This document shows, piece by piece, positions 1 through 8,765 of a stretch of 64,000 bases of DNA. Position 1 is the stretch's first letter, and every line of letters starts with the position of its first letter. Origin of the DNA: Mangrovimonas xylaniphaga (GTDB lineage: Bacteria > Bacteroidota > Bacteroidia > Flavobacteriales > Flavobacteriaceae). The notes under the pieces were generated by a model that was given only the letters and a program-made list of their open reading frames with translations, searched no databases and was not told the DNA's origin. A program made the position numbers and the translations under genes. The stretch spans positions 62,001-126,000 of the forward strand of contig NZ_LBIP01000017.1 of NCBI RefSeq assembly GCF_001280435.1, given 5' to 3'.

Positions 1-56
1 GGTTTTAAGTTTTTTCTCATAAATTTTAATTAAGTTTGTTACATAAATTACTTGAA

Positions 57-944
57 ATGGGGAGCTATTCAATGGCACAGGTGGTGTCAATTACGGGGAT
101 TAAATCGCATACATTACGCAAGTGGGAGAGTAGATATAGTTTTTTAACTCCCATGAGAACTGAGACGAATATTCGGTATTACACTGAAGAACAGTTGAAG
201 GCACTTTTGAATATTGGAATTTTAACCAGGAACGGATATAGAATTTCTCAAATAGACAAAATGTCGCCAGAGGCTATCTATGAAGCGGTTTCACAGACCA
301 TGACATCTGGTTCAAAGGAAGACGAAATAAACGCCTTGATTGTTGCCATGATTAATTTTAACGAAGCTGAGTTTGATAAGATATTCAAATCTGAGATTGT
401 TAAAGCAGGATTAGTTTCTACCATTACGAACTTAATTTACCCATTCCTTAGGCAGGTTGGAGTTTTGTGGGGCAGTAATAAAGTCATGCCCGCTCAGGAG
501 CATTTCATTTCAAATTTAATCCGTAGGAAGATGTTCCATTCTGTGGAACTCTTGGCTCCATGTAATAAGAACGCTCCCAAGATGGTCTTGTTTTTGTCGG
601 AAGGCGAATGTCATGAAATAGCTTTGTTATTGGCTTATTACATCACAAGAAGTTCTGGTTGGAATGTGTTTTATCTAGGGCAGAGTGTACCTTATGAAAA
701 CTTAGAAAAGGTGGTAAATGCTGTGAAGCCAGATTTGTTGATGACCATATATACTTCCAATGATTTGGAGAGAACAGAAGGCAGTATTCAAACCATCCTT
801 GAAATGACAGATATTCCTTTGGTGGTTTCTGGTGGTCCTGTGATTACAGAAAATCAGGTGGAAGCTTTAGGTCAAAATGCTTCGTATCTCAAGGGACCAG
901 GAGATTTAGTACAATTTTTACAAAACTTCCAGGTTGAAGCTTAA
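57..944 (+). CDS. MerR-family regulator with cobalamin-binding domains (CarH/LitR-like)
   Basis: Probable B12-dependent transcription factor. An N-terminal MerR winged helix (HTLRKWESRY, then RYYTEEQL) is followed by a helical B12-binding-2 domain and a Rossmann-type B12-binding domain. Numbered from the upstream TTG at 36, the protein has W145, nine residues, then E155-H156: the W-x9-EH adenosylcobalamin pocket signature of CarH. H193 in GECHEIA sits where the lower axial His ligand lies. In CarH/LitR proteins light breaks the Co-C bond and releases DNA, typically derepressing carotenoid genes; no carotenoid gene is in view, as the window starts here. The ATG at 57 is preferred to the TTG at 36 because it leaves the MerR domain intact and is the commoner start codon. 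The gene converges on the next one with a 6-nt gap. Family is confident; light sensing is inferred. Confidence 0.88.
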   Translation: MGSYSMAQVVSITGIKSHTLRKWESRYSFLTPMRTETNIRYYTEEQLKALLNIGILTRNGYRISQIDKMSPEAIYEAVSQTMTSGSKEDEINALIVAMINFNEAEFDKIFKSEIVKAGLVSTITNLIYPFLRQVGVLWGSNKVMPAQEHFISNLIRRKMFHSVELLAPCNKNAPKMVLFLSEGECHEIALLLAYYITRSSGWNVFYLGQSVPYENLEKVVNAVKPDLLMTIYTSNDLERTEGSIQTILEMTDIPLVVSGGPVITENQVEALGQNASYLKGPGDLVQFLQNFQVEA

Positions 945-950
945 TTCCTT

Positions 951-1394
951 CTAGTAGGTATATAATATTTGGTCTCCCGAATTAACAATATTGAGGTACA
1001 CTTGAGTACCTTCTACTTGAAGATCGGAAACATCGAAGGAAATTGTCTTGGAGATGACGGCATCGCAAAGCTCAAGGTTTAAAAGCGAAAGTCGAAGGTT
1101 TCTTTGAGGAGGATCGGATTCAAGGATGGCTCCTGAGTCAATAAGCTTAAGATCCCAAGTACTGCCATCGCATCCGCTAGAGTAAAAACTAATTTGCAAA
1201 CAAGCATTATCAATTTCTAAGCTCTCAATAATCAAAGGATCGGCCGCTGCGTTTACGAATTCATCAGAACTTAATATCGTTTCTTGGTCGCAATTGGAAG
1301 GTGTTTCACTATTGTCATCATCGTCATTGCAGTTGGAAATCATCCCAAATACAAAAACAAAAGAAAATAGGATTATCGAGAAATTACGTTTCAT
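951..1394 (-). CDS. Hypothetical lipoprotein
   Basis: A 147-residue protein of unknown function. It starts with a Lys/Arg n-region and a hydrophobic stretch ending in ISNC, a type II signal peptide lipobox with the lipidated Cys near residue 22. The Cys is followed by Asn and four Asp, an acidic stretch common on surface-exposed Bacteroidota lipoproteins. The mature part is acidic, with three further Cys and beta-rich character, and no catalytic motif that I recognise. It ends head-to-head against the MerR gene and is probably transcribed alone. The location (outer membrane, perhaps outward facing) is inferred from the lipobox and acidic stretch. Confidence 0.75.
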   Translation of the reverse strand: MKRNFSIILFSFVFVFGMISNCNDDDDNSETPSNCDQETILSSDEFVNAAADPLIIESLEIDNACLQISFYSSGCDGSTWDLKLIDSGAILESDPPQRNLRLSLLNLELCDAVISKTISFDVSDLQVEGTQVYLNIVNSGDQILYTY

Positions 1395-1448
1395 GATTCT
1401 TTTTGTTTAAGATGTAAACTTAGCTAATTGGTTGCGTTACTTTAATGC

Positions 1449-1997
1449 CTATTTTTTTAGCCTTTTATAATGATTTTGTGAAAGGCTATTGGTAAATCTT
1501 TTCGAGCTTAGGCATTCAAATTGTAAGGATTTGTCCAAGCTAGAAAATAAGGGGATGCCGTCTCCCAATAAAATTGGGATGGTTGTAATGATGAGCTCAT
1601 CAATTAAATCTTCTCTTAAAAAGCTTTGAATGAGTTTTCCGCCGTCTATGTAAAGACTGTGTATGTCTTTTTCATGGAGCTGCTTTAAGGCATCTTTCAC
1701 CGTACCCCGTAACAATTGAACATTCGTTTGGTATAACTTGGGAATGGCTTCTAAAGTATTACTGATTACAAATACAGGGACTTTATAGGGCCATGGAATA
1801 TCAAAACTGCAGACGGTATCAAAGGTATTTCGACCCATAACAATGGCATCGGTTTCGGCCATAAATGCTTCGTAGCCCATATCGTCGTTCTCGGGGTTCG
1901 GAATACTTTCCAACCATTCAATCCCTCCGTTTTTGTCGGCTATATAGCCATCCAAACTTGTGGCAATATAAACTCGGTTTTTTTTAGGTGTGTCCAT
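1449..1997 (-). CDS. Dihydrofolate reductase-family protein (RibD C-terminal fold)
   Basis: A 182-residue protein of the RibD C-terminal/DHFR-like superfamily. The N-terminus has the family pattern (VYIATSLDGYIA, then an acidic Gly loop), followed by DAIVMGRNTFD and later YIDGGKLIQSFL, LIDELIITTIPILLGDGIPLF and a C-terminal HYKRLK. These match the stand-alone NADPH-binding reductases often annotated as dihydrofolate reductase family protein. It is unlikely to be the essential FolA, which has a different substrate pocket; the substrate is unknown. It is a single gene, about 50 nt from the lipoprotein gene start, on the same strand. Confidence 0.85.
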   Translation of the reverse strand: MDTPKKNRVYIATSLDGYIADKNGGIEWLESIPNPENDDMGYEAFMAETDAIVMGRNTFDTVCSFDIPWPYKVPVFVISNTLEAIPKLYQTNVQLLRGTVKDALKQLHEKDIHSLYIDGGKLIQSFLREDLIDELIITTIPILLGDGIPLFSSLDKSLQFECLSSKRFTNSLSQNHYKRLKK

Positions 1998-2122
1998 TAT
2001 TGAAGTTTAATTTTCTGAAAGATATAGGATTTGGATGAATATGATGGTTGAAGGAAAGAACAATTGTTAACAAGTTGGTTTTAAAGTGTTGATTTTGAGT
2101 TATTTAAAGCGTTTAAAATCAA

Positions 2123-2130
2123 TACTTTTG
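2123..2130 (+). promoter_or_regulatory. Putative -7 element (TACTTTTG)
   Basis: A match to the Bacteroidota -7 consensus TAnnTTTG, 15-27 nt before the two candidate starts of the secreted protein. The nearest upstream TTTG (2094-2097) is 25 nt away, longer than ideal, so the -33 assignment is weak. Confidence 0.4.
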
Positions 2131-2156
2131 AAATTATTGATTGGATGGTGTGTGTT

Positions 2157-3368
2157 ATGGGATTTAAAAAGTTGATTAAATTAGCAATTGTTTTTTTATG
2201 GTTTGGACAGGTTTTCGGACAAACAGGTTGGACAGAACCGTTGGCTAATAATTATGATTCTGAAGCCATACAAAATGATGGCAGTTGTACTTATGATGAA
2301 ACTATTCTAATTCCTGAAAGTAGTGTCTCGTTGGAGGAGTCCATGAGAGAAACCTCTGGGTTGATATATTGGATGAATTCCTTATGGACGCATAATGATA
2401 GTGCCGATTCAAATTTGTATCAAATTAATCCCGCAAACGGTCATCTCTTATCAAGTGTCGCTTTAAATTCTGTTGAGAATATCGACTGGGAAGATATCGC
2501 TCAGGATGAAAATTATGTGTATTTGGGGGATTTTGGAAACAATCTACATGGTAACCGCACTGACCTTAGAATTATTAGGATTGAAAAGGCTTCTTTGGTA
2601 CGAAAGCTTCCCCAATTGGATTTTATTAATTTTTCCTATTCAGATCAAACTGATTTTACCTCGCAAGAATTTAATAACACCGACTACGATTGCGAGGCTT
2701 TAATTGTTTATGGCGATGCTATTTTTCTGTTCACCAAGGAATGGGTAAGTCATAGAACCAAACTTTATAAACTGCCCAAAACACCCGGTACTTATGTGGC
2801 ACAATTGGAAGATAGTTATGATGTACAAGGTATGATAACGGGTGCTGAAGTGAATGAAGATACCATTGTACTTTCGGGTTACAATGATTTGGTAATGCCT
2901 TTTCTGTTCCTGTTGTATGATTTTGATGAGGAAGACTTTTTTGGAGGCAATAAGCGTAAGTTGGAATTAAGTTTATTTTTACATCAGGTGGAGGGCATCG
3001 CAACTTCAAATGGCTTGAATTATTATATCACCAACGAGCAGGTTGCCATTTTGGGAATTGATCCACAGTTACATTCACTGGATCTTACACCTTACTTAGA
3101 AAATTCAACTTTGGGTTTGGATAGCCCTAATGTGAAAAACAATTTGGAGATTGTGCCCAATCCAGGAACGTCTAAAGTTGAAGTCATGGGGTTGGAAAAT
3201 GATTACCCCATCACATTCCAAATTGTAGATATGATGGGGCAAGTACTTCAAAAAGGAGAGTTGGAATTACAACAACCCTTTATTGATATTTCCGAATTGA
3301 GTGTGGGGGTCTACGTGCTAATGTTTCCTAAAGCAAATAACCAGTCCCTACTCTTGGTCAAGAAGTAG
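2157..3368 (+). CDS. Secreted protein with type IX secretion C-terminal sorting domain
   Basis: About 403 residues if read from the second ATG (2157), which gives a clean signal peptide (MGFKKLIKLAIVFLW... cleaved near FG-Q). The ATG at 2145 would prepend MVCV. Near the N-terminus there is an NNYDSEAIQNDGSCTY segment, the short DGSC motif repeated in many marine Bacteroidota exported proteins. The middle has a beta-propeller-like feel (W-T-H-N-D-S, then DWEDIAQD and YLGDFGNN) but I cannot name an enzyme. The last ~75 residues (starting near NLEIVPNPG, then MMGQVLQKGEL and GVYVLMF) are a type A T9SS sorting domain, so the protein should be exported across the outer membrane by the Por/Spr machinery. 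Its stop codon lies 4 nt from that of hutF, convergent. Confidence 0.85.
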   Translation: MGFKKLIKLAIVFLWFGQVFGQTGWTEPLANNYDSEAIQNDGSCTYDETILIPESSVSLEESMRETSGLIYWMNSLWTHNDSADSNLYQINPANGHLLSSVALNSVENIDWEDIAQDENYVYLGDFGNNLHGNRTDLRIIRIEKASLVRKLPQLDFINFSYSDQTDFTSQEFNNTDYDCEALIVYGDAIFLFTKEWVSHRTKLYKLPKTPGTYVAQLEDSYDVQGMITGAEVNEDTIVLSGYNDLVMPFLFLLYDFDEEDFFGGNKRKLELSLFLHQVEGIATSNGLNYYITNEQVAILGIDPQLHSLDLTPYLENSTLGLDSPNVKNNLEIVPNPGTSKVEVMGLENDYPITFQIVDMMGQVLQKGELELQQPFIDISELSVGVYVLMFPKANNQSLLLVKK

Positions 3369-3372
3369 TCAA

Positions 3373-4749
3373 TTATAATCTGGAGCCAAGTTCCTTCATG
3401 GTGTTGACAAAACTAGATGATATGTCTTCTAAATTGTTATGAATACCTTGTTTTGCAACCCATTTTCCATTGATGATCGTTCCTGAAATATTCGATACAT
3501 CACTTGTGTACACAAAGGTATTGCAAAGGTGTTTTGTTGAAGCCGTGGCGACTAATGGTGATTTTGCATCCATAACTACCGCATCAAAAGATTTCCCTAC
3601 TTTAAAAAAATTGTCTAGATGTTCTCCCATGGCTCTTTTTCCAGCTTTCCAAGCCATTTCAATAGCGTTAAATCCGCTATCTCCGGAATTGGGTTGGAAA
3701 TAGGTATTGCGTTTATGGGTGGTTAAACGTTGTCCATAGTCTAAAATACGGAGTTCCTCAAAGGGGTTCAATCCTACGTGGCTGTCGGTACCAATACTCC
3801 ATTGACCGTTCAAATTTTTAAAATCGTTGAATCGGAAAAGACCATCACCCAAATTGCCTTCCGTGGAAGGACAAAGTACTACATTGGCTTTTGTTTGGGC
3901 AATGCCGGCAACTTCACGATCGTTTAAATGCGTAGCATGTACCAAGTGGAAATTTTCGGTCATTGAGCAATTATCCAATAGCCATTCTACAGGGCGTTTT
4001 CCGTGAAATGCCATGCAATCCTCAATTTCTTTCAATTGCTCAGACACATGAATGTGAAAAGGCAAATCGTTGTTGTAATCTTTGCAAACACTTATAATAT
4101 CATTTGGGTCTACAGCTCTTAAGGAGTGAATGCCTATTCCTAAGGACGCATTTTTGTATGTTTTGGTAGCTTGGTTGGAGCTTTCCAAAAGTTTGTAATA
4201 GTCTTCAATAGTTGGAGAAATAAAGCGTTTTTGTTTGTCTTCAGCAGGTGTTCCAAAGCCACCTTTTTGATAAAACATTGGCACCAAAGTAATGTTGATG
4301 CCTGCTCTTTCGGCCGCAGCAATAAGTCGCTCACCATGTTCTGCCAAATTGGAATAAGGCATACCATTGATGTCGTGATGTAAATAGTGAAACTCTGCAA
4401 CGGCGGTATACCCGTGACGAACCATTTCGGCATACAACATCGCTGCAATATCTTCTAAATGTTGAGGGGACATACTTAGGGCCAAATTGTACATAGCCGT
4501 TCTCCAGCTCCAAAAATCGTCAGGGACTCCGGTGCCTTCATGGAGCTCGGCCAAACCCGCCATGGCATATTGAAAGGCGTGGGAGTGGGCGTTTTGAAAT
4601 CCAGGTAGGGCATAACCGTTCACGTTTTCTCCTTCTGCAGTAGCTTCGGAAGAAATGGATTCAATAATTCCTTGGTCATTAACCGTGACAGCTGCATTTT
4701 CAAGCCAACCTTCAATGGTCAATAATCCTTTAAAAATATATGTGGGCAT
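3373..4749 (-). CDS. hutF: Formimidoylglutamate deiminase
   Basis: A 458-residue amidohydrolase that converts N-formimidoyl-L-glutamate to N-formyl-L-glutamate and ammonia in the five-step histidine degradation route. The N-terminus carries the metal-binding HxH in NAHSHAFQ (H55, H57). A long FWSWRTAMY segment typical of HutF follows, then further metal-site motifs (HIHVSEQ; LVHATHL; GTDSHVGLNPFEELR). Length agrees with known HutF. Its ATG shares one base with the TAA of the upstream hutG (TAATG), so the two are translationally coupled and supply consecutive enzymes. The other hut genes (hutH, hutU, hutI) are not in this window. Confidence 0.93.
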   Translation of the reverse strand: MPTYIFKGLLTIEGWLENAAVTVNDQGIIESISSEATAEGENVNGYALPGFQNAHSHAFQYAMAGLAELHEGTGVPDDFWSWRTAMYNLALSMSPQHLEDIAAMLYAEMVRHGYTAVAEFHYLHHDINGMPYSNLAEHGERLIAAAERAGINITLVPMFYQKGGFGTPAEDKQKRFISPTIEDYYKLLESSNQATKTYKNASLGIGIHSLRAVDPNDIISVCKDYNNDLPFHIHVSEQLKEIEDCMAFHGKRPVEWLLDNCSMTENFHLVHATHLNDREVAGIAQTKANVVLCPSTEGNLGDGLFRFNDFKNLNGQWSIGTDSHVGLNPFEELRILDYGQRLTTHKRNTYFQPNSGDSGFNAIEMAWKAGKRAMGEHLDNFFKVGKSFDAVVMDAKSPLVATASTKHLCNTFVYTSDVSNISGTIINGKWVAKQGIHNNLEDISSSFVNTMKELGSRL

Positions 4750-5540
4750 TAGAGTGTGTTTATAAGATTTTCAAATAATAGTTTTAAGGTTGCTCTTGTG
4801 GCATTGGCGCGTTCTTCATGGTAAGCAGTTTCGCTATCGTCCATGTAGTTGGTCTTGGCCATTTCCAATTGAAGCGCGTGAATGTTATTGGCAGGATTTC
4901 CAAAGGAACGAGTAATGTGCCCACCTTTAAAAGGGTGGTTATGCTCCAAATCTTTATTGGCGGTTCTCAAGGCACTCATTGTAGCTTCTATGATAGTTTT
5001 GGAAGCTGAGGTTTCATCATTGTCACCCAAAATCAAATCGGGGAAAGCTTCTTTTCTGATTCCAGGAACCACTTTTCTGATGGAATGGGCATCAAATAAA
5101 AGGGCTCTTCCAAATTTTTGCTTCGTGTCTTCCAGTAAATCCGCTATTTTTTGATGATAAGGGCGATAGTAGTTTTCAATTCTATAGGCGATGTCTTCCT
5201 GTGTAGGTAATTCATCTCTGTATAGAGGATCTCCATTGAAATTGGTAGTGGTCACTAACCCCGTAATTACGCGGCCATCATTATAAAGCGGAATGCTTTC
5301 CGGTGTTCTGTTGAGGTCAATGACCCAACGACTGTAGTTGGCCGTAATCATGGTAATGCCCATGGCAGGAGCAAAGTCGTATAATTTGTCAATAAACCAA
5401 TCGGTATCATCTGGATTATTGACTTTTTCTGGATATAATTTTGAGGCAATAGCTTCTGGAAAAAATGTTCCGGAGTGTGGCGAACTAATGATGATAGGAA
5501 CCCGCTCCGCCGTAGGTTCAATAATATTATAAAGTGTCAT
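4749..5540 (-). CDS. hutG: N-formylglutamate amidohydrolase
   Basis: Hydrolyses N-formylglutamate to glutamate and formate, the step after HutF. The start at 5540 (MTLYNIIEP) gives 263 residues. A longer open frame reaches 5657 but would run through the divergent promoter region and begin with sequence unlike the family. Motifs: SSPHSGTFFP near residues 19-28, DDTDWFIDKLYD (44-55), LLFDAHSI (147-154) and HNHPFKGGHITR, all typical of the formylglutamate amidohydrolase fold. It is first in the hutG-hutF unit and divergent from era with 111 nt between starts. A TATTTTTG -7 match for this direction lies at 5570-5577. Confidence 0.92.
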   Translation of the reverse strand: MTLYNIIEPTAERVPIIISSPHSGTFFPEAIASKLYPEKVNNPDDTDWFIDKLYDFAPAMGITMITANYSRWVIDLNRTPESIPLYNDGRVITGLVTTTNFNGDPLYRDELPTQEDIAYRIENYYRPYHQKIADLLEDTKQKFGRALLFDAHSIRKVVPGIRKEAFPDLILGDNDETSASKTIIEATMSALRTANKDLEHNHPFKGGHITRSFGNPANNIHALQLEMAKTNYMDDSETAYHEERANATRATLKLLFENLINTL

Positions 5541-5569
5541 AAAAATGAGATCGTTGTCATTTGGAGATA

Positions 5570-5627
5570 CAAAAATACAAGTAATGGCGGAATTTGGCGA
5601 AATAAACAGTGGAAGGTCGTAACTTTG
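5570..5627. promoter_or_regulatory. Divergent promoter region hutG / era
   Basis: On the plus strand TAACTTTG (5620-5627) fits the TAnnTTTG -7 element for era, with a TTTG 23 nt upstream at 5593-5596. On the minus strand CAAAAATA (5570-5577) reads TATTTTTG for hutG. The two boxes are about 50 nt apart, back to back. Confidence 0.55.
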
Positions 5628-5651
5628 CCAAATAATTATTACATTGATAAG

Positions 5652-6533
5652 ATGCATAAAGCAGGTTTTGTAAATATCATAGGAAATCCAAATGTGGGGA
5701 AGTCTACCCTCATGAATGCCTTTATAGGAGAGAAATTGTCAATTATCACTTCCAAGGCGCAAACTACAAGACACCGTATTTTGGGGATTGTAAATGGGGA
5801 AGATTTTCAGGTGGTGTTGTCGGACACGCCGGGAATCATTAAACCTGCCTATGAGTTGCAGGAATCCATGATGGATTTTGTGAAGTCCGCTTTCGAAGAT
5901 GCCGATGTGCTTTTGTATATGGTGGAAATTGGAGAGCGCGAATTGAAGGATGAAGCGTTTTTCAAAAAAATTCAATCGTCAAGCATTCCTGTATTGTTAT
6001 TACTGAACAAAATCGATAAGTCCGATCAAGGGCAATTGGAAGAGCAGGTGCAATTGTGGGCCGAAAAGGTGCCAAATGCGGAAATCTATCCTATTTCGGC
6101 ATTGGAAGGTTTTCAGGTGAAGGAGGTCTTTGATCGTATCATTGAATTGTTGCCAGAATCACCACCGTTTTATCCAAAGGATCAGTTGACTGATAAGCCG
6201 GAACGTTTCTTTGTGAATGAAACCATTCGTGAGAAAATTTTACTTCACTATAAAAAAGAAGTGCCTTATGCCGTTGAAATTGATACAGAAGAATTCTTCG
6301 AAGATGAGGATATCATCAGGATGCGTTCTGTAATCATGGTAGAGCGCGATACCCAAAAAGGAATTATCATTGGGCATAAAGGATCGGCGCTTAAGCGAGT
6401 GGGTATAGAGGCAAGAAAGGATTTGGAGAAGTTTTTCGGGAAACAGGTACATCTGGAATTGTATGTGAAAGTGAATAAAAACTGGAGGACTAATCAAAAG
6501 CAGCTCAAGCGTTTTGGATATAATCAGAAATAA
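5652..6533 (+). CDS. era: GTPase Era
   Basis: 293 residues from the ATG at 5652; the open frame extends upstream to 5475 but that part lies over hutG and its promoter. G1 motif GNPNVGKST near the N-terminus, effector loop with TTRHRILG, G3 DTPGI, G4 NKID, then a C-terminal KH domain containing IIIGHKGSALKRVG and ending in KVNKNWRTN. Era binds the 3' end of 16S rRNA and assists 30S maturation. The anti-Shine-Dalgarno end it recognises is also the site affected by bS21 (rpsU, this window). It is followed by an intrinsic terminator and then der. Confidence 0.97.
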   Translation: MHKAGFVNIIGNPNVGKSTLMNAFIGEKLSIITSKAQTTRHRILGIVNGEDFQVVLSDTPGIIKPAYELQESMMDFVKSAFEDADVLLYMVEIGERELKDEAFFKKIQSSSIPVLLLLNKIDKSDQGQLEEQVQLWAEKVPNAEIYPISALEGFQVKEVFDRIIELLPESPPFYPKDQLTDKPERFFVNETIREKILLHYKKEVPYAVEIDTEEFFEDEDIIRMRSVIMVERDTQKGIIIGHKGSALKRVGIEARKDLEKFFGKQVHLELYVKVNKNWRTNQKQLKRFGYNQK

Positions 6534-6539
6534 ATAAAC

Positions 6540-6562
6540 AGCACTTTAGGGTGCTTTTTTTT
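6540..6562 (+). terminator. Intrinsic terminator of era
   Basis: Stem AGCAC (6540-6544) / GTGCT (6551-6555) with a 6-nt loop, followed by a run of seven T starting at 6556, directly after the era stop codon. Confidence 0.75.
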
Positions 6563-6613
6563 ATAGTTTTAAAAACCTACAAAATATCATAGCAAAAACT
6601 GTTAATTTAATAG

Positions 6614-6621
6614 TATCTTTG
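6614..6621 (+). promoter_or_regulatory. Putative der promoter -7 element
   Basis: TATCTTTG matches TAnnTTTG exactly and lies 19 nt before the der ATG, after the era terminator. I see no clear -33 TTG at the usual distance. Confidence 0.5.
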
Positions 6622-6640
6622 CAAACTTAAATTTTTACAA

Positions 6641-7948
6641 ATGAGTAATATAGTAGCCATAGTAGGACGTCCAAATGTTGGAAAATCAACGTTTTTTAAT
6701 CGTCTGATTCAGCGTAGAGAAGCTATTGTTGATGCCGTAAGTGGTGTGACAAGAGATAGGCATTATGGAAAAACGGATTGGAACGGTAGAGAGTTTTCGC
6801 TAATCGACACTGGTGGTTACGTTGTAGGGAGTGATGATATTTTTGAGGCTGAAATTGACAGACAGGTAGAATTGGCCATTGATGAGGCTGATGCTATCAT
6901 TTTCATGGTTGATGTAGAATCTGGAATTACGGGGATGGATGAAGACGTGGCCAATTTGTTGCGTCGTGTGGACAAGCCTGTGTTTTTAGCCGTAAATAAA
7001 GTTGATAATAACAAGCGCGCCGAAGATGCTGTTGAGTTTTATGCTCTAGGTTTAGGCGACTATTATACTATTGCCAGTATCAACGGTAGCGGAACTGGAG
7101 ATTTGTTGGATGCTGTTGTAGCAGCGCTTCCTGAAAAGGAAGAAGTGGTAGAGGAAAATGAGTTGCCGCGTTTTGCTGTGGTTGGAAGACCAAATGCGGG
7201 AAAGTCGTCGTTTATCAATGCTTTGATAGGCGAGGATCGTTATATCGTAACCGATATTGCTGGAACTACCAGAGATGCTATTGATACCAAATACAACCGT
7301 TTTGGTTTTGAATTTAACTTGGTGGATACCGCTGGTATTAGAAGAAAATCCAAGGTTAAGGAAGATTTGGAGTTTTATTCGGTGATGCGAAGTATTCGTG
7401 CTATTGAGCATTGCGATGTGTGTTTATTGGTATTGGATGCTACAAGAGGATTTGACGGGCAGGTGCAAAATATCTTTTGGTTGGCAGAACGCAACCGTAA
7501 AGGAATCGTGATCTTGGTTAACAAGTGGGATTTGGTTGAAAAGGACACTAAAACAGTCAAAGAATTTGAGCGTGTTATCAGAAAGGAAATAGAACCTTTT
7601 ACTGATGTGCCAATTGTGTTCATTTCTGTTTTGAACAAACAACGTATTTTTAAAGCCATTGAAACGGCGGTTGAGGTTTATAACAACCGCTCCAAAAAAA
7701 TCAAAACAAGTAAGCTGAATGAAGTGTTGTTGCCAATTATAGAGCACACACCACCTCCTGCTTACAAAGGAAAATATGTTAAGATTAAATACATCATGCA
7801 GTTGCCAACGCCGCAACCGCAATTTGCATTTTTCTGTAACTTACCGCAATATGTAAAGCCTCCTTACAAACGCTTTTTGGAAAATCAGCTGCGTGAGCAT
7901 TTCGATTTTCATGGGGTGCCGGTAACGGTTTACATGCGTAAAAAATAA
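6641..7948 (+). CDS. der: GTPase Der (EngA), double G-domain ribosome assembly factor
   Basis: 435 residues with two tandem GTPase domains. The first has GRPNVGKST at the N-terminus, DTGGY and NKVD; the second has [20 protein letters not shown] and NKWD. A C-terminal KH-like domain follows ([13 protein letters not shown] ... [15 protein letters not shown]). Der is needed for 50S subunit maturation. It lies next to era, a common pairing in this family, but the terminator between them and a separate -7 box suggest its own transcription. Length is as usual. Confidence 0.97.
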   Translation: MSNIVAIVGRPNVGKSTFFNRLIQRREAIVDAVSGVTRDRHYGKTDWNGREFSLIDTGGYVVGSDDIFEAEIDRQVELAIDEADAIIFMVDVESGITGMDEDVANLLRRVDKPVFLAVNKVDNNKRAEDAVEFYALGLGDYYTIASINGSGTGDLLDAVVAALPEKEEVVEENELPRFAVVGRPNAGKSSFINALIGEDRYIVTDIAGTTRDAIDTKYNRFGFEFNLVDTAGIRRKSKVKEDLEFYSVMRSIRAIEHCDVCLLVLDATRGFDGQVQNIFWLAERNRKGIVILVNKWDLVEKDTKTVKEFERVIRKEIEPFTDVPIVFISVLNKQRIFKAIETAVEVYNNRSKKIKTSKLNEVLLPIIEHTPPPAYKGKYVKIKYIMQLPTPQPQFAFFCNLPQYVKPPYKRFLENQLREHFDFHGVPVTVYMRKK

Positions 7949-7970
7949 CAAGTTTTTAGCGTTATAGATT

Positions 7971-8003
7971 AATTTACACCGAATTAAGGTGTAAATTATT
8001 TTG
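7971..8003 (+). terminator. Probable der terminator
   Basis: Perfect 10-bp stem AATTTACACC (7971-7980) / GGTGTAAATT (7988-7997) with a 7-nt loop and a following ATTTT. It is AT-rich with a short T tract, so a moderate terminator. Confidence 0.55.
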
Positions 8004-8078
8004 GACTTAATGTCAATTATATTTTACTTTTTGATAAAAATAATTTACATTTATGATGTAATTTTAAATAATTAAGTC

Positions 8079-8552
8079 ATGGAAGCAAATTATTTATTGC
8101 CTCATCGGTTTAAAACCATAGGCTGGATCCTGTTAATTGTCGGCCTTATTATCGGGGCTGTGTTATTGTGGTTTGGATATGAATCAAATCTATTAACGGT
8201 CAAAGTACTTTCTATCTACAATGAGGATTCTATTCTTAATGAGACTAAAGGCTTTTTTAAATTGGTTGATAATAGTATTGTCGATGAATTGGCGGCATTA
8301 ATGATTATTGTCGGAGGCTTGTTTGTGGGCTTTTCAAGAGAAACGATTGAGGATGAATTCATCTATAAATTAAGAAGTGAATCTTTGGTATGGGCTGTTG
8401 TTTTTAATTTCGTCATCTTGATTCTTGCCATATTGTTTGTCTACAATTTTACTTTTTTTCACGTGCTGGTGTTCAATATGTTTACACCGCTAATCTTTTT
8501 TATTGTTCGCTTTAATTTCCTAAAGCATAAATCGGTGGATTATGAAGAATAA
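8079..8552 (+). CDS. Hypothetical four-helix membrane protein paired with HTH regulator
   Basis: A 157-residue protein with about four hydrophobic helices (roughly residues 13-30, 68-86, 103-122 and 126-146) and a basic tail. No catalytic motif is visible. Its last 11 nt overlap the start of an XRE-type regulator, the arrangement seen for DUF2975-like membrane protein/HTH pairs in Firmicutes and Bacteroidota. The regulator may control its own operon, with the membrane protein as partner or target; that is inference from the overlap. Confidence 0.7.
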   Translation: MEANYLLPHRFKTIGWILLIVGLIIGAVLLWFGYESNLLTVKVLSIYNEDSILNETKGFFKLVDNSIVDELAALMIIVGGLFVGFSRETIEDEFIYKLRSESLVWAVVFNFVILILAILFVYNFTFFHVLVFNMFTPLIFFIVRFNFLKHKSVDYEE

Positions 8553-8742
8553 CATCAAAGTAGAACGAGCAAGGCATAACATGACCCAATCCGATTTGGC
8601 TAGAGCCATAGGTGTGAGCAGGCAGTCTATTAATGCCATAGAGCAAAGTAAATATGTGCCTTCTGCGGTATTGGCCCTTAAAATTGCAAAACTGTTTAAA
8701 GTGCCTTTTGAGGAATTGTTCTTTTTGGAAGAAGGTGAATAG
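8542..8742 (+). CDS. XRE-family helix-turn-helix regulator
   Basis: 66 residues, essentially one HTH_3 domain. The recognition region is QSDLARAIGVSRQSINAIEQSKYVPS, typical of the small YozG-like regulators, with an acidic C-terminal tail (FEELFFLEEGE). It is out of frame with, and overlaps by 11 nt, the preceding membrane protein gene, so the two are probably translationally coupled. A convergent hairpin terminator follows. Confidence 0.88.
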   Translation: MKNNIKVERARHNMTQSDLARAIGVSRQSINAIEQSKYVPSAVLALKIAKLFKVPFEELFFLEEGE

Positions 8743-8765
8743 TTAATTCTGAACTAGAAACAAAC

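Noticed and set aside
2062-2071. Perfect palindrome AACAATTGTT near 2062 upstream of the T9SS-type protein gene.
   Set aside because: A 10-bp AT-rich palindrome is common by chance and there is no second copy or link to the -7 box.
5475-5651. Extended N-terminus of era (59 extra residues).
   Set aside because: The extension covers hutG and the divergent promoter; Era proteins begin just before the GNPNVGKS motif, as at 5652.
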